A stretch of 64,000 bases of DNA from G965216255 sp965216255 (GTDB taxonomy: Bacteria; Bacteroidota; Rhodothermia; Rhodothermales; Bin80). Shown here one piece after another: positions 46,798 to 56,334 of the stretch. The stretch is taken from assembly GCA_965216255.1 (NCBI GenBank), contig OZ244148.1, forward strand, positions 1,984,001 to 2,048,000. Direction: 5' to 3'. Every line of letters starts with the position of its first letter. Positions within the stretch are counted from its first letter, which is position 1. Made by a program: the position numbers and the translations under genes. The notes beneath the pieces are model-generated. The model made no database searches. It had not been told where the DNA came from and worked only from the letters and a program-made list of their open reading frames with translations.

Positions 46798-47418
46798 ATG
46801 CTCCAGTATGATCCTGACACTGCTACGCGCATGCTTCGCAGCGCAGATCCTACACTGGGCAGGCTCATGGATGCTGTCGGACCCTTCGGCTTGCCGCCTC
46901 GCCCGGACTTTAGTCCGTTCCAGTCGCTCATGCACGCGGTACTCTCTCAGCAGATTTCGCGTCAAGCAGCAGATACCATCAAGCGGCGCGTCTACGCACT
47001 ATTCCCGGATTCAGGCGTACCATCGGCAGAAGACATCCTCTGCGTATCGGACGACGCCCTGCGCAGCGCAGGCATCTCGCGCAGCAAGATAGCCACCATT
47101 AAGAACCTGGCAACTAAGACTGTTGATGGTTCCCTCCCCGGGTGCCCGGGGCTCGAAGCCATGGAAGACTGTGCCATTGTTGAGAGCTTGACTACTCTGC
47201 GCGGGATCGGAATCTGGACCGCAGAAATGCTCCTCATCTTTTACCTCGGCCGGCCAGATGTCCTACCCGTGACGGATCTCGGCGTGCGGCGGGGGTTCAA
47301 GATTGCCTTTGAGCTGGAGACCATTCCACGGCCCCGTGAACTCGCCGAGTACGGGGAAAGATGGCAACCGTACAGATCCGTTGCGAGCTGGTACTTGTGG
47401 CGTGCCAATGACCTGTAA
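46798..47418 (+). CDS. AlkA-type HhH-GPD DNA glycosylase
   Basis: This 206-residue protein belongs to the DNA-3-methyladenine glycosylase II group of HhH-GPD base-excision enzymes. It shows FQSLMHAVLSQQISRQAADTIKRR, the helix-hairpin-helix with Lys/Trp (LTTLRGIGIWTAEMLLIF), and the catalytic Asp in PVTDLGVRRGF. No iron-sulfur Cys cluster is present. It lacks the N-terminal AlkA beta domain, as usual for short members. It likely removes alkylated bases. Confidence 0.92.
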   Translation: MLQYDPDTATRMLRSADPTLGRLMDAVGPFGLPPRPDFSPFQSLMHAVLSQQISRQAADTIKRRVYALFPDSGVPSAEDILCVSDDALRSAGISRSKIATIKNLATKTVDGSLPGCPGLEAMEDCAIVESLTTLRGIGIWTAEMLLIFYLGRPDVLPVTDLGVRRGFKIAFELETIPRPRELAEYGERWQPYRSVASWYLWRANDL

Positions 47419-47465
47419 ATCAGGGTAGCCAACACAGGCGAATGAATTTCGGCGTCGTCCCACAT

Positions 47466-48191
47466 TCATCCCAGCCGCGGGTCGCCGGCTGCCAGACAAG
47501 CGGGCTGCATCGTCGGCGGGAGCTCGAAACCGGACCCTATAAACAGCCCCCAGCTATCCGGAAGGGGGGCGGCCAACGTAATCCAGGCTGCGCGCGAGGG
47601 ATGCGGCGCCGAAAGGCTTCTGCAATGCAGGGCAAGGTTGCGCCCGTCGAAGAGGCGGCGGGCCCCGTAGCGAACATCTCCCAGGAGCGGATGGCCTCGG
47701 TGGGCAAACTGGCAGCGAATCTGGTGTGGCCTGCCTGTGAGCATGCTAACTTCTACAAGGCTGAGTCCTGCCCGGGATCCCCTCGCCTGCCAGTGCAGCA
47801 GCGCGTGCTTGGCTCCCGGATAGGCCGAATCCACGACCCGCACATGCCGACCTTCCTTGACCAGAAAATCTTCCCAGCGACCCAGGCCCGTCAGGACGCC
47901 GATTACGAGTGCCAGGTACCGTTTCTTCACGTGGCGATCCCTAAAGGCGGCGCTCAAGCGGCGGGCGGCCTTCGTCGTGCGGGCAAGAATCATTGCACCG
48001 GATGCGGGCCGATCCAGACGATGAACCGGAGCCAAGAATACATTACCCGGTTTGCCGTAGACATTCCGTATATAGACCTTACCGAGGGACACTGCGGTAG
48101 GATCGCCCGTTCTGTCCCCTTGCGAAAGGAGTCCAGCCGGCTTGTCAATACCCAACACATGGTTGTCTACATAAAGGATGGAGAGATTCAT
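47466..48191 (-). CDS. RluA-family pseudouridine synthase
   Basis: The protein (241 residues) converts uridine to pseudouridine in rRNA or tRNA. It has the catalytic motif HRLDRPASGAMILARTTKAA with Asp, the opening ILYVDNHVLGIDKPAG, and SLVEVSMLTGRPHQIRCQFAHRGHPLLGD. No S4 domain precedes the catalytic domain. The ATG at 48191 has a GAAGG ribosome-binding site; an in-frame ATG at 48254 would overlap the divergent gene. The target site cannot be told. Confidence 0.92.
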   Translation of the reverse strand: MNLSILYVDNHVLGIDKPAGLLSQGDRTGDPTAVSLGKVYIRNVYGKPGNVFLAPVHRLDRPASGAMILARTTKAARRLSAAFRDRHVKKRYLALVIGVLTGLGRWEDFLVKEGRHVRVVDSAYPGAKHALLHWQARGSRAGLSLVEVSMLTGRPHQIRCQFAHRGHPLLGDVRYGARRLFDGRNLALHCRSLSAPHPSRAAWITLAAPLPDSWGLFIGSGFELPPTMQPACLAAGDPRLG

Positions 48192-48238
48192 GGCCGTGCC
48201 TTCGCGCTGCGGACGATTGCCGGGACTATTTTCTCGAT

Positions 48239-48853
48239 ATGCAGCACCCCGCAACCATTAGCTTAGCAGCCGAACTGCTGCGGAAGTCCATTCACCTGGC
48301 TGCAGCGCTTGCGCCGCTATTCATGTTCACCGTTGGCAAATGGTGGGCGGTCATGGCCTTCGGAATACTGGCCGCCGTTGCCACCGCTTACGACGTGCTG
48401 CGAGCCCAGTCCCCCCTGTTTGCGAGATGGGTGCGCCGCATAATTGGCTTTATGCTTCGCCAAGAGGAATGGTCCCGAAATCGTATCGTAATCAGCGGGG
48501 CAACATGGGTGCTAATTTCGATTTCCCTCGTTGCTCTACTCTTCCCGGTGCACATCGCAGTGCCGTCCCTGGTCATGTCGTTAACATGCGATGCTGTCTC
48601 AGCCATAGTCGGGCGACGATTCGGACGTCATACCTGGGGGCGCAGTCGCCGCACGCTGGAAGGATCTGCCGCATTTCTCCTGACAGGCCTTGCAATAATG
48701 GCCCTGTTTCCCGGCATTGGGTTGTGGGCAGGCGCAGGCTGTGTACTGGCAGCCGCACTTTCAGAGATTCCAAGCCAGCCGCTGAACGACAATATTCGCG
48801 TCCCGATCACTGCCGCCATCGCCCTGGCTGTACTCGATGGCGTCCTCGTGTGA
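48239..48853 (+). CDS. CTP-dependent polyprenol/phytol kinase-like membrane protein
   Basis: The 204-residue protein has about six hydrophobic segments. It shows the CTP-transferase/dolichol-kinase pattern: an N-terminal ELLRKSIHLAAAL, then LTCDAVSAIVGRRFGRHTWG (Asp, Gly-Arg-Arg-Phe-Gly), SRRTLEGSAAFLLTGL, and a late ALSEIPSQPLNDNIRVPI. Members of the SEC59/VTE5/DGK-like group phosphorylate long-chain prenols with CTP. Substrate is inferred only from family. It starts 47 bp from the divergent pseudouridine synthase. Confidence 0.82.
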   Translation: MQHPATISLAAELLRKSIHLAAALAPLFMFTVGKWWAVMAFGILAAVATAYDVLRAQSPLFARWVRRIIGFMLRQEEWSRNRIVISGATWVLISISLVALLFPVHIAVPSLVMSLTCDAVSAIVGRRFGRHTWGRSRRTLEGSAAFLLTGLAIMALFPGIGLWAGAGCVLAAALSEIPSQPLNDNIRVPITAAIALAVLDGVLV

Positions 48854-48910
48854 ATTGTCGGGCGAAGCGTACCGTGTGACCGTTTCGGCATGCACCGGCC
48901 CCGGCTGCAT

Positions 48911-51184
48911 TCAGAATAGCCTGCTTAGCCCCACGCCAACGTACAGGCCAGGCCTGTCTAGCCGGTAGGTGACGTCAACGCGCAGCGGACTACCCCAGAT
49001 TTCCGAAAATGAAAAGGTTAGTTCATGGTGTGTACCGTCGGCCGCGACATGCGCACCGGAAAGCCGCACTCCCGTGCCCCGATTCACCAGTGTCTTCAAT
49101 CCGACGGCCTCAAATAACGAGGTCTGGAAATCATGCTCCCAGAAAAGTGCCCAGAATTTCCCGTCCACGTAGCTCCGTCCCTTTAGCCCGCGGAGCATAC
49201 CGAATGAGGACACCGGCCCCGGTGCGCCGTCAACAGCAGCCCTGCGCTGCGCGGGCAACGTGCCGTATGACGTGGTTGCAAAGAGTCGAATGGCCAAGCC
49301 GTACGGCTTGGGTCGTTGGCGCAGAAAAGTCTTGGCGTACCCGTCTACCTGCACAGTAGCTCGCGTAAAGGCTCGGTCTGCATATGGCCACCGGACCCTC
49401 CCCCGCTCAAACTCAATGCCAATTCTATGCAGGGGACCGAAGCGAAAGGGCGTGTACGCGTCACCTGCCACCGCGGCTAGAGCAACCGAATGCACCGTGT
49501 CTTCAGTCACCGGGGGATTCGGCCCGAGCTCTGTTCGGAAAGGCCATGCCCGAAACTGCGTGGCTTCGACCGATTCGTGTGTTTCGAGATGCCCGGTGGC
49601 CGAAAATCGCAGCCCCCGATAGACATACCCCACGCGGGCAATGCCTTTCCTTGCCCAAAGGTAGTCGAAATAGTCCCTGCCGCCGAGCACCGCGTGCAGC
49701 GAATTCAGCGCGGGAGTCATGATGGGGCTGCTCCACTGCGGCTCGGTATCGTGCCCGTATCCCGCAGCGACGGCAAAGCGACGCCCCCACCGGCGCGTGG
49801 CCTGCGTTTCAAAATGAGTACGCCCTCCCCCAATGGACTTGGCCACGCGGCCCCGAACCCATAGCCGGTCGCCAACCTCGAGCGTCCGGCCCGCGCCGAC
49901 CAAATAACCGTCGGCGCGGTTGAACCGTAGCCACGGTTCCTGCCCCATGATCACGGGCCAGGTGAACTGCGGCGCATCCCAGGGCAGGGAAGGTCGCAGC
50001 GGCTTTCCTACAAGGGGCAGCACGCTAAGCAGCGTCTGTTCGCCTCTCTGGAGAGTCTCCAGTGCCACCACTTCAGCTGGTGTCAGCGCAACAAGCCCCC
50101 GTCCCAGCGGGAACAGATCATCCTGAAAGACGGACGCGCTATCGATCAAAACACGCACACGGCTTTGGACAAGCTCGACGGGCAGGCCCTCATTCAGGCG
50201 GTAGCCGGAAAGCTGGGATACTTGGTGCAGTGCTGCCCGCACCGGCATCTTTCCAGCGGTGATCCAGCCTTCAAGCCGCAAATCAAGCGGGAGCCAGAGC
50301 GAATCGACGGCCACAAACTGCTGCCGGTAAAAAACTTCCCATGCCTGGATGGGCACGGGCCACACCACATGGCGAGCGGGACGAAGGTCCGCAGCCACAA
50401 GGGCATACGTGCTGTCCATCACCGAGACTTGCCCGACAAACGTCGCTTCAAGACCAGTCTTCGGCGCAACGAAGATGTCGTAAACGAGGGTCTGGTCGAG
50501 TTTGCGATGGCCTGCGAACGTGAAGCTGTAGTGCTTCAGCGCATCCGGATGTGTCGGACCAATGAATCGCTGGGAGGGCAACTCCACGTAATCTGCCGAG
50601 AAGTCTACCACCGTATGATCAAGCCCCAGGTCCCGGTAAAAGTCTCCCGTCTCTCGCCGGGACCGAACGATGTCCTGCCTTCCCCGTCCGCGGGACCAGT
50701 AGCTATCGAACACGAGCTCGCTTACAAGCACGATCTGATCCCGGTTTTCCAACGTTATTCGCGTGTATCCCCGGGCCTTGTACGAAGTTAGATGCTCTCT
50801 GCGCACATGCTTGCGCAAAATTACCTTGCGCATCACGTTCTCGGCAAAATCCGCGCCCGTGATCACCAGTTCGTCCAACGTATACACGGCAGGTAATAAG
50901 TCCACAGTGACATCCCTAGAGTCGTTAGGACCGATGGCTACGCGGCGGGTCTCGAAGCCTACAAAGCGCACCATGAGCACGGCGGGCAGGGATGGAAGAA
51001 CAAGCTCGAACCGACCGTGCCGGTTGGTGATCGTGCCTAGTTCGCCCCAATCCACCACTACATGCGCCGCCGAGAGCGGAACAGCAGATTCCGCTTCTCG
51101 GACCAGTCCACGCACTGTGACCTGGGCGGCTGCGGCAGGGGGCAATGCGTGAGCAAGAAGGACCAGCGTTCCCGTTCGTGACAC
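48911..51184 (-). CDS. DUF5686 / carboxypeptidase-regulatory-like outer-membrane protein (copy 1)
   Basis: After a signal peptide (TLVLLAHALPPAAAAQ) comes a CarboxypepD-regulatory-like beta domain (about 20-105: VRGLVREAESAVPLSAAHVVVDW, VRFVGFETRRVAI). It is followed by TLDELVITGADFAENVMRKVILRK, the DUF5686 signature. The long C-terminal half is rich in alternating strands and ends in Phe (GVGLSRLF), as outer-membrane barrels do. I chose the GTG at 51184, which leaves a 16-bp gap after the upstream gene and a GCAGG site; an ATG at 51223 would overlap that gene. Function is unknown; it is a paralogue of the next gene. Confidence 0.82.
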   Translation of the reverse strand: MSRTGTLVLLAHALPPAAAAQVTVRGLVREAESAVPLSAAHVVVDWGELGTITNRHGRFELVLPSLPAVLMVRFVGFETRRVAIGPNDSRDVTVDLLPAVYTLDELVITGADFAENVMRKVILRKHVRREHLTSYKARGYTRITLENRDQIVLVSELVFDSYWSRGRGRQDIVRSRRETGDFYRDLGLDHTVVDFSADYVELPSQRFIGPTHPDALKHYSFTFAGHRKLDQTLVYDIFVAPKTGLEATFVGQVSVMDSTYALVAADLRPARHVVWPVPIQAWEVFYRQQFVAVDSLWLPLDLRLEGWITAGKMPVRAALHQVSQLSGYRLNEGLPVELVQSRVRVLIDSASVFQDDLFPLGRGLVALTPAEVVALETLQRGEQTLLSVLPLVGKPLRPSLPWDAPQFTWPVIMGQEPWLRFNRADGYLVGAGRTLEVGDRLWVRGRVAKSIGGGRTHFETQATRRWGRRFAVAAGYGHDTEPQWSSPIMTPALNSLHAVLGGRDYFDYLWARKGIARVGYVYRGLRFSATGHLETHESVEATQFRAWPFRTELGPNPPVTEDTVHSVALAAVAGDAYTPFRFGPLHRIGIEFERGRVRWPYADRAFTRATVQVDGYAKTFLRQRPKPYGLAIRLFATTSYGTLPAQRRAAVDGAPGPVSSFGMLRGLKGRSYVDGKFWALFWEHDFQTSLFEAVGLKTLVNRGTGVRLSGAHVAADGTHHELTFSFSEIWGSPLRVDVTYRLDRPGLYVGVGLSRLF

Positions 51185-51200
51185 ACGCGCCTGCGAAGGA

Positions 51201-53540
51201 CTAGAGGATACGGGCAATGCCAACGCTTACCGCGAAGTGCCCGCCCAAATGCTTTGCAACATCTACTCGCAACACCCCCAAGATCCCGCTTACGGAAAGG
51301 CCCAGCTCATGATGCCCGTCCGTGCCATTGCGGGAAATAGGTGTCCAGGTCCGCGCATGACCTCCAAAGACCAGCATGCTGTAGCCCCGCCTCACGAGTG
51401 TCCCCAGCCCGATTAGCTCGAACGGCATGGTACGAAAATTGTGCTCCCAGTAGAATGCTACGACGTCGTCTCCCTCGTAAGGTAGATTTGGAAGCGAGCG
51501 CAGCGTCCCAAAGGGCCGATAGCCCATCACACCGCCTTCTACCAGAAACGTGCGCTGCAGTGGCAAAACGCCCGTACTGGTTCCTGCTTCCATACGCAAA
51601 TGCAGCTTCCCGGGAAGCAGTCGGCGCCGTCCCATCGTCTCACGAGTCCAGTCTGCGGCAAGGCTGTACCGGGCGTAATCATAATCTCTGCCCCCGATGC
51701 TGCGCTCCGCCGCGATCTCCAGTCGGTTTCGGCCAGCGATCGCGGCTTCGAAATTCGACCCTCTGCCGACGGCTAGGCTGACCTCTACCGCCTGCAGCAT
51801 TCCTGGAACAATGCCCACGTTTTCGCGCTGTGCTCTATGACGGCCCCAGATGTCAAAGCTGGTGGTCCGTCGCAGCGGAGAATGATACTCCGAACGAAAT
51901 ATGGCCGACACCTCAAGCTTGCCGCCTCGAGCTGATAGGTCCGCGCGTATGCGGTAGCCCTCGCTTCTGTAGTAATCAAAATAGTCCTCTGCCCCCACTA
52001 GCATTGCGAGGCCGCTTAGCAACTGCCCAATATGCTCAGATTCATACCTTCGAGCCGTGCCCGCACGGTAGGTACCTTCGAGGCGCAGGGACCCTGGCTC
52101 CCCGATGCTTAGGCGTCCGCCGGCATGATAAGCCCATCTTTCAGCGCCCGCAAGACCGCTGCTCCAGCCGGCTCCTCCCCGGATTCTCAAGCGGTCTCCC
52201 ACATTAGCGGCAGTGCGCAGTCCCGCATGCAGCGCATCCACCCTATTGTAGCGTACATCAGGCAACAGGTCCAGATCATGCAGCCAGCTACTGTCTGCGC
52301 TGTCCGCAGCCATTGCGGCCTCCCTCATTCCCAGCTTTATCAACCGGGCTGCCGGTCCTTTTAGTTCGAAGGCCCTTTCAAAGCTGATAGTGTCCGTTCG
52401 GGCATAGGCCAGTTCTTCTTCGGGCAAGAGCGGCACGGCCACTCCTTCCCACGCCAGGATGCTATCAGCTACTACGGCCACGGAGTCGACACGCATGTAC
52501 GCTGGCTCATCGAACAGGTCTTCGGGAACTGCCGCGTTTACCAGGTAATCCGAAAAGCGTGAAACCTGCACAAAGGTGATGGGGGGCAACCGGAGCAGGA
52601 CGCTGATACTGGCTTCCGCAGAGCCTTCGAAATGGAAGTCGACCGGCAGCCAGAATTGCCCGCCGAACGACGAAAACTGCTGCCGATACGCAATATCTAC
52701 CGACCGGATTGGATATGGAAATAAGAACGCGGCTCCAGGGCGCAGTTCCGCCTCCAGCAGAGCATAGTCACCACCGTGCACTGCGACGACGCCCTCGAAT
52801 CCACTAACGGTAATTCGGGGCTCTACTGCGATGTCGTAGACGATCTCGTTGTCGAGTCGCCTTGTGCCTTCGAGGCGGAAACGGTAGCGGGACAGCGCGT
52901 CAGGATGCGTCACACCGATAAGGGTGTGCCCGGCCACGCTAATATTGTCGTCATAGAGATTGACAACCGTGCCGGCAGCGGGGATGTTAGCTCCCAGATC
53001 AAGGCCGGCCGATTTCCTCGTCCCCTTAAGGAGCTCCTTCATGCCACGCTCGCGGTCCCAATAGGCACTGGTGACAGACTCACGGACAGCCACGATGCCT
53101 GTATCATTATAAACGGTGTAACGACTGTAGGCGGTTACTTCGTACGTCTCGAGCGCTGCACGCCAGACCTTCTTGCGTTCAATAACCTCTCGCATTATCC
53201 CAATTGCCGGGTCCTCGCCCGTTACCACGACCTCCGGCATCTCGTACGCGATGGGATTGAGCTCTACGACATATATGCCAGCCGGCGGCTTTGCGATCTC
53301 GATGCGCCTGGTCTCATAGCCTATATACCGAAATACAAGCACAGCAGGAAATTCATCCAGCTGCAGATCAAAGAAGCCCTCACCGTTCGTAATCGTACCG
53401 CGGTACGTCCCCTCTACCTGTACGGTCGCGGCAGGAAGCGCTGCATCTGCGTCACCGTCCACCACGCGTCCGCGAATTAGCTGAGCCTGGGCCTGCAGGG
53501 CGAGGAGGCCGGCGATGGTCACGCAGAGGAATATTTTCAC
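51201..53540 (-). CDS. DUF5686 / carboxypeptidase-regulatory-like outer-membrane protein (copy 2)
   Basis: The architecture equals the gene after it: signal peptide (KIFLCVTIAGLLALQAQAQ), a CarboxypepD-regulatory-like domain (LIRGRVVDGDADAALPAATVQVEG, FRYIGYETRRIEI), then YEMPEVVVTGEDPAIGIMREVIERK and a long strand-rich region. The C-terminus reads GGHFAVSVGIARIL. The GTG at 53540 gives a tight signal peptide and an ACAGG site; ATGs at 53591 or 53621 would add residues before it. The two genes are about 16 bp apart and probably co-transcribed, a tandem duplication. The IS1182 element lies immediately upstream. Confidence 0.82.
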   Translation of the reverse strand: MKIFLCVTIAGLLALQAQAQLIRGRVVDGDADAALPAATVQVEGTYRGTITNGEGFFDLQLDEFPAVLVFRYIGYETRRIEIAKPPAGIYVVELNPIAYEMPEVVVTGEDPAIGIMREVIERKKVWRAALETYEVTAYSRYTVYNDTGIVAVRESVTSAYWDRERGMKELLKGTRKSAGLDLGANIPAAGTVVNLYDDNISVAGHTLIGVTHPDALSRYRFRLEGTRRLDNEIVYDIAVEPRITVSGFEGVVAVHGGDYALLEAELRPGAAFLFPYPIRSVDIAYRQQFSSFGGQFWLPVDFHFEGSAEASISVLLRLPPITFVQVSRFSDYLVNAAVPEDLFDEPAYMRVDSVAVVADSILAWEGVAVPLLPEEELAYARTDTISFERAFELKGPAARLIKLGMREAAMAADSADSSWLHDLDLLPDVRYNRVDALHAGLRTAANVGDRLRIRGGAGWSSGLAGAERWAYHAGGRLSIGEPGSLRLEGTYRAGTARRYESEHIGQLLSGLAMLVGAEDYFDYYRSEGYRIRADLSARGGKLEVSAIFRSEYHSPLRRTTSFDIWGRHRAQRENVGIVPGMLQAVEVSLAVGRGSNFEAAIAGRNRLEIAAERSIGGRDYDYARYSLAADWTRETMGRRRLLPGKLHLRMEAGTSTGVLPLQRTFLVEGGVMGYRPFGTLRSLPNLPYEGDDVVAFYWEHNFRTMPFELIGLGTLVRRGYSMLVFGGHARTWTPISRNGTDGHHELGLSVSGILGVLRVDVAKHLGGHFAVSVGIARIL

Positions 53541-53601
53541 GGTGCCTGTTGACAAATCGATTTTAGGAGACGCGCTAGGAGTCCGCGCCATAGAAGCCCA
53601 G

Positions 53602-55003
53602 GTGCTGCAGTCTTGGTACAATTGTGGGCATGATGGGTGGCATTTCGGCGTCGGGCTACACTCCGGTACAACTGGTCTTCAGAAGAGCTTCTGCTACCAA
53701 TTGGGCATGCAACCGCTTGATATTCAAACCGAGACAGGCCAGATCCCATTCCCGACGCACTTTCTCCAGTCCCGGAAGACCGAATTGCCGGAAGCCCAAC
53801 ACGTGCTTTATCCAACTATTCGGGGCCTCTGATATCCCCTTGCCGTCGCTGTAGGCTCGTTTGCCCGCGTCCGTGCGAAGCTTGTCCTGCATTCGCTTCA
53901 TAGCAGGGAGCCTTTTGCGGTCTACATCCTGGCTCGTTTTCTGGTTCTCTTTGCCAGCGGGAATGAAGCCTTCCATCTGCCGCCGCTCGAGCTTTCTAAG
54001 GTCCGCCTCTTTGCAGTAGCCGGCGTCGGTTATTGCCGCCGCCGGCTGCAGGCCATAGTGGTATTGGACCACATCCAGCGTCGGCACTAATGGTCCCCGG
54101 TCGCCAGCTATGTTGATTACGTTAGCGGCCACAATGAACGGGTGCTCGGCATCAATGACCATCTGGACTTTGCAACACTGGTGGAATCCATCCTGGCTTG
54201 TCTTCTTGATCCGACTATCCGGATCCGTGAAGTTTTCCTGCGCCTTAGTATCCGGTATGCCGAATGGATGTTTGTAGTCAGCGGCCCCCTTCGGATTACG
54301 CTGCGCTCCACGCGTGCGGTCCTCGGCCACATGCTCCTCGGCATGTACGGCTGTGGCCTTGAGAAGCATCGCGCGTATTTCTTTCTCCAAATGCTCTTCT
54401 TCCCGGAGCATCCGCCCATAGCTCATCGCTTTGCGCTTGCTGGCAGACGCCCACACCTTCGTGCCGTCAATAGCCAGCTTGCCGAACTTGGCAAACCTCA
54501 TGGATCGGGCAATCTGGACCACGCGCACGAAATACGCCTCCAATAGCTCCAGATGCTGCTCGCGAAACCGGCAGACCGTCCGGTGACCGGGTCTGTTACG
54601 GGCCGCCAACATCCGAAAGGCTACATCCGTCTCAAGCTTCGCGGCAATCTTGCGCGAGGAATATATCCCCACCCTATAGGCATATATCGAGATGGTCAGC
54701 AACAGCCCGGGATCGTAGCGCGAGTTACGCCTACCGTCTCCCGCATAGCGTGCATACAAGGGGCTCAGATCCAGCTGATCCACGATTGTACGGGCGTAAT
54801 GGGCCGGGTGCCGGTCGGAGAGGCAGTCCTGCAAAGCCGGAGGCATTAACTGCATCTGGTCAAAATCACAGGGGCGGAAAGTCGTCGACATGGCAATTCA
54901 TCTCTGCGGTTACAGAGAATAGTCCAATTCAGACAAATGATAGAACAAATGTATATCCGCATTACTTATGCCAATTTTGTGATCGCTTTCAGCAGCAATC
55001 AGC
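53602..55003 (-). mobile_element. IS1182-family element, apparently intact
   Basis: An intact transposase gene is bordered by imperfect inverted ends. The left end (about 53602-53634, GTGCTGCAGTC then ACAATTG) resembles the reverse complement of the right end (about 54970-55000, GCTGCTGAAAGC then ACAAAATTG). Borders are approximate. It has inserted just upstream of the DUF5686 pair and may have separated these genes from their promoter. Confidence 0.65.
53656..54891 (-). CDS. IS1182-family transposase
   Basis: The 411-residue protein is full length and uninterrupted. It has an N-terminal DUF772-type region (LSDRHPAHYARTIVDQLDLSPLYARY, RYDPGLLLTISIYAYRVGIYSSRKIA). The DDE core follows: Asp in LAIDGTKVWASASKRK, Asp in AAITDAGYCKEADL, and the C-terminal SDGKGISEAPNSWIKHVLGFRQFGLPG (Glu) ending LACLGLNIKRL. 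Nothing indicates damage. Unlike the IS4, IS21 and IS1634 relics in the window, this copy could be active and recent. Confidence 0.9.
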   Translation of the reverse strand: MSTTFRPCDFDQMQLMPPALQDCLSDRHPAHYARTIVDQLDLSPLYARYAGDGRRNSRYDPGLLLTISIYAYRVGIYSSRKIAAKLETDVAFRMLAARNRPGHRTVCRFREQHLELLEAYFVRVVQIARSMRFAKFGKLAIDGTKVWASASKRKAMSYGRMLREEEHLEKEIRAMLLKATAVHAEEHVAEDRTRGAQRNPKGAADYKHPFGIPDTKAQENFTDPDSRIKKTSQDGFHQCCKVQMVIDAEHPFIVAANVINIAGDRGPLVPTLDVVQYHYGLQPAAAITDAGYCKEADLRKLERRQMEGFIPAGKENQKTSQDVDRKRLPAMKRMQDKLRTDAGKRAYSDGKGISEAPNSWIKHVLGFRQFGLPGLEKVRREWDLACLGLNIKRLHAQLVAEALLKTSCTGV

Positions 55004-55058
55004 CCAACCCCCTGTATTTTACTTCCTGTGGCGCAGATCCCCTAGGACCAATGATGAA

Positions 55059-56249
55059 TCATACTTCTGCACGCTCAAAAAACGTGCCGATTCGTTCCTC
55101 CTGTCTGCGTGCATCTTCCCATCCCAGCTGCATGAGCGTGTGCACGTAGTCACGATTGAAAAGCAACATGCTAAGCCAGTCCGGGCTTCTGGTTTCGCCG
55201 GTACCGAGGCCCTTGGTTATCAGCTTGATGGCACCGCCCTTGGAGAATTCATAGCTGGCGGCCAGCTTGCCCAAATCGATCGACGGCCGTAAGATCAACA
55301 GGTTAATAGGCCTGAAGCGGCTGTGGGCGCCCTTGGCCTGGCTGCGCAGGAATTCATTTATGGTTTCAAGCGTCGCGGCATCCTGTTCGAGCGCATCCAG
55401 AAAAATGGCATTAAGCAGGATGCCAATGATTTGTGCCAACGGCGGAGCGCCATCCACAGCTGGAATATCTGCCTCCCGCCGGGACCGGCCATACCGCGTG
55501 GATACGGCAAGAATGCTGGTGGCGCCCAGATGAATGGCGGGAGCAAGTGGTGTAGTAAGCCGGATGCCGCCATCCCCATACCAGGCCGCGCCAAGCTTTA
55601 CGGCGGGAAACAGCACCGGCAGGGCCGTCGAGGCCATGACATGATCCAGGGTAAGTTCCGCGTGCCGTCCGACGTGGTTCGGGTGCTGCCAGTCTTTGAT
55701 TTCGCGGCCCTGTATCCACGTCACGGTCTGCCCGGTGGAGTAACTCGTTGTCGTAATGCAGGCGGCTTTAAGGCGCCCGGCAGCTAGGCTGTCTGCAATA
55801 CCGGTGAGCTTTGCGCGGTCAGGCTCTAGGTGTCTGCCCAGGAATTGCTGAAGTGGCCGGGTATTGAGTAGCGATCCGCCACCGCTCAGATGCTGGATCA
55901 TATGGGCTACGCGCCGTGCCGAAGGGATGGTTCCCAGAACGCGGGTATATAAAGATAGCGCCGACTGAGTCTGGAAGACCTGATCGCTGGAAATATCAAG
56001 CCAGCATTGCAGCAAATCCTCCGCCGCCGCGCATGTGTCGCCCACATGATTGGCCAGGTAGGCCACATTGATGGCGCCCGCCGAGACGCCACTCAAAATG
56101 GGAAATGCGGCCTCTGGAAAAGTTTCGGTTACAAAGCGCAATACTCCCGCCTGATACGCCGCACGCGCACCGCCTCCACCCAATACGAGCGCCGTAGATC
56201 GATCATCACGGTCGGCGGCTAGCTCCTGGCTCCCGGCATGTGCTGTCAT
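55059..56249 (-). CDS. Patatin-like phospholipase
   Basis: Patatins are lipid acyl hydrolases with a Ser-Asp dyad. This 396-residue protein has the oxyanion Gly-rich loop (LVLGGGGARAAYQAGVL) near residue 25. The nucleophile motif is ILSGVSAGAINVAYLA (GxSxG), and the dyad Asp is in WYGDGGIRLTTPLAPAIHLGA. The C-terminal 100 residues (DLGKLAASYEFSKGGAIKLITKGLGT) match the DUF3336-free bacterial type. There is no signal peptide. All catalytic residues are kept. Confidence 0.93.
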   Translation of the reverse strand: MTAHAGSQELAADRDDRSTALVLGGGGARAAYQAGVLRFVTETFPEAAFPILSGVSAGAINVAYLANHVGDTCAAAEDLLQCWLDISSDQVFQTQSALSLYTRVLGTIPSARRVAHMIQHLSGGGSLLNTRPLQQFLGRHLEPDRAKLTGIADSLAAGRLKAACITTTSYSTGQTVTWIQGREIKDWQHPNHVGRHAELTLDHVMASTALPVLFPAVKLGAAWYGDGGIRLTTPLAPAIHLGATSILAVSTRYGRSRREADIPAVDGAPPLAQIIGILLNAIFLDALEQDAATLETINEFLRSQAKGAHSRFRPINLLILRPSIDLGKLAASYEFSKGGAIKLITKGLGTGETRSPDWLSMLLFNRDYVHTLMQLGWEDARRQEERIGTFFERAEV

Positions 56250-56334
56250 GGCACGTTCCTCTTATTGGTCCCGGCATTGCATTTCATCCACAGTACTACG
56301 TTACCTTCCCTGCGAAGGTTGTTGCCACATCTAA

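Noticed and set aside
46589..47092. 167-codon plus-strand frame before and over the glycosylase gene
   Set aside because: It overlaps the glycosylase in another frame and shows no domain or signal.
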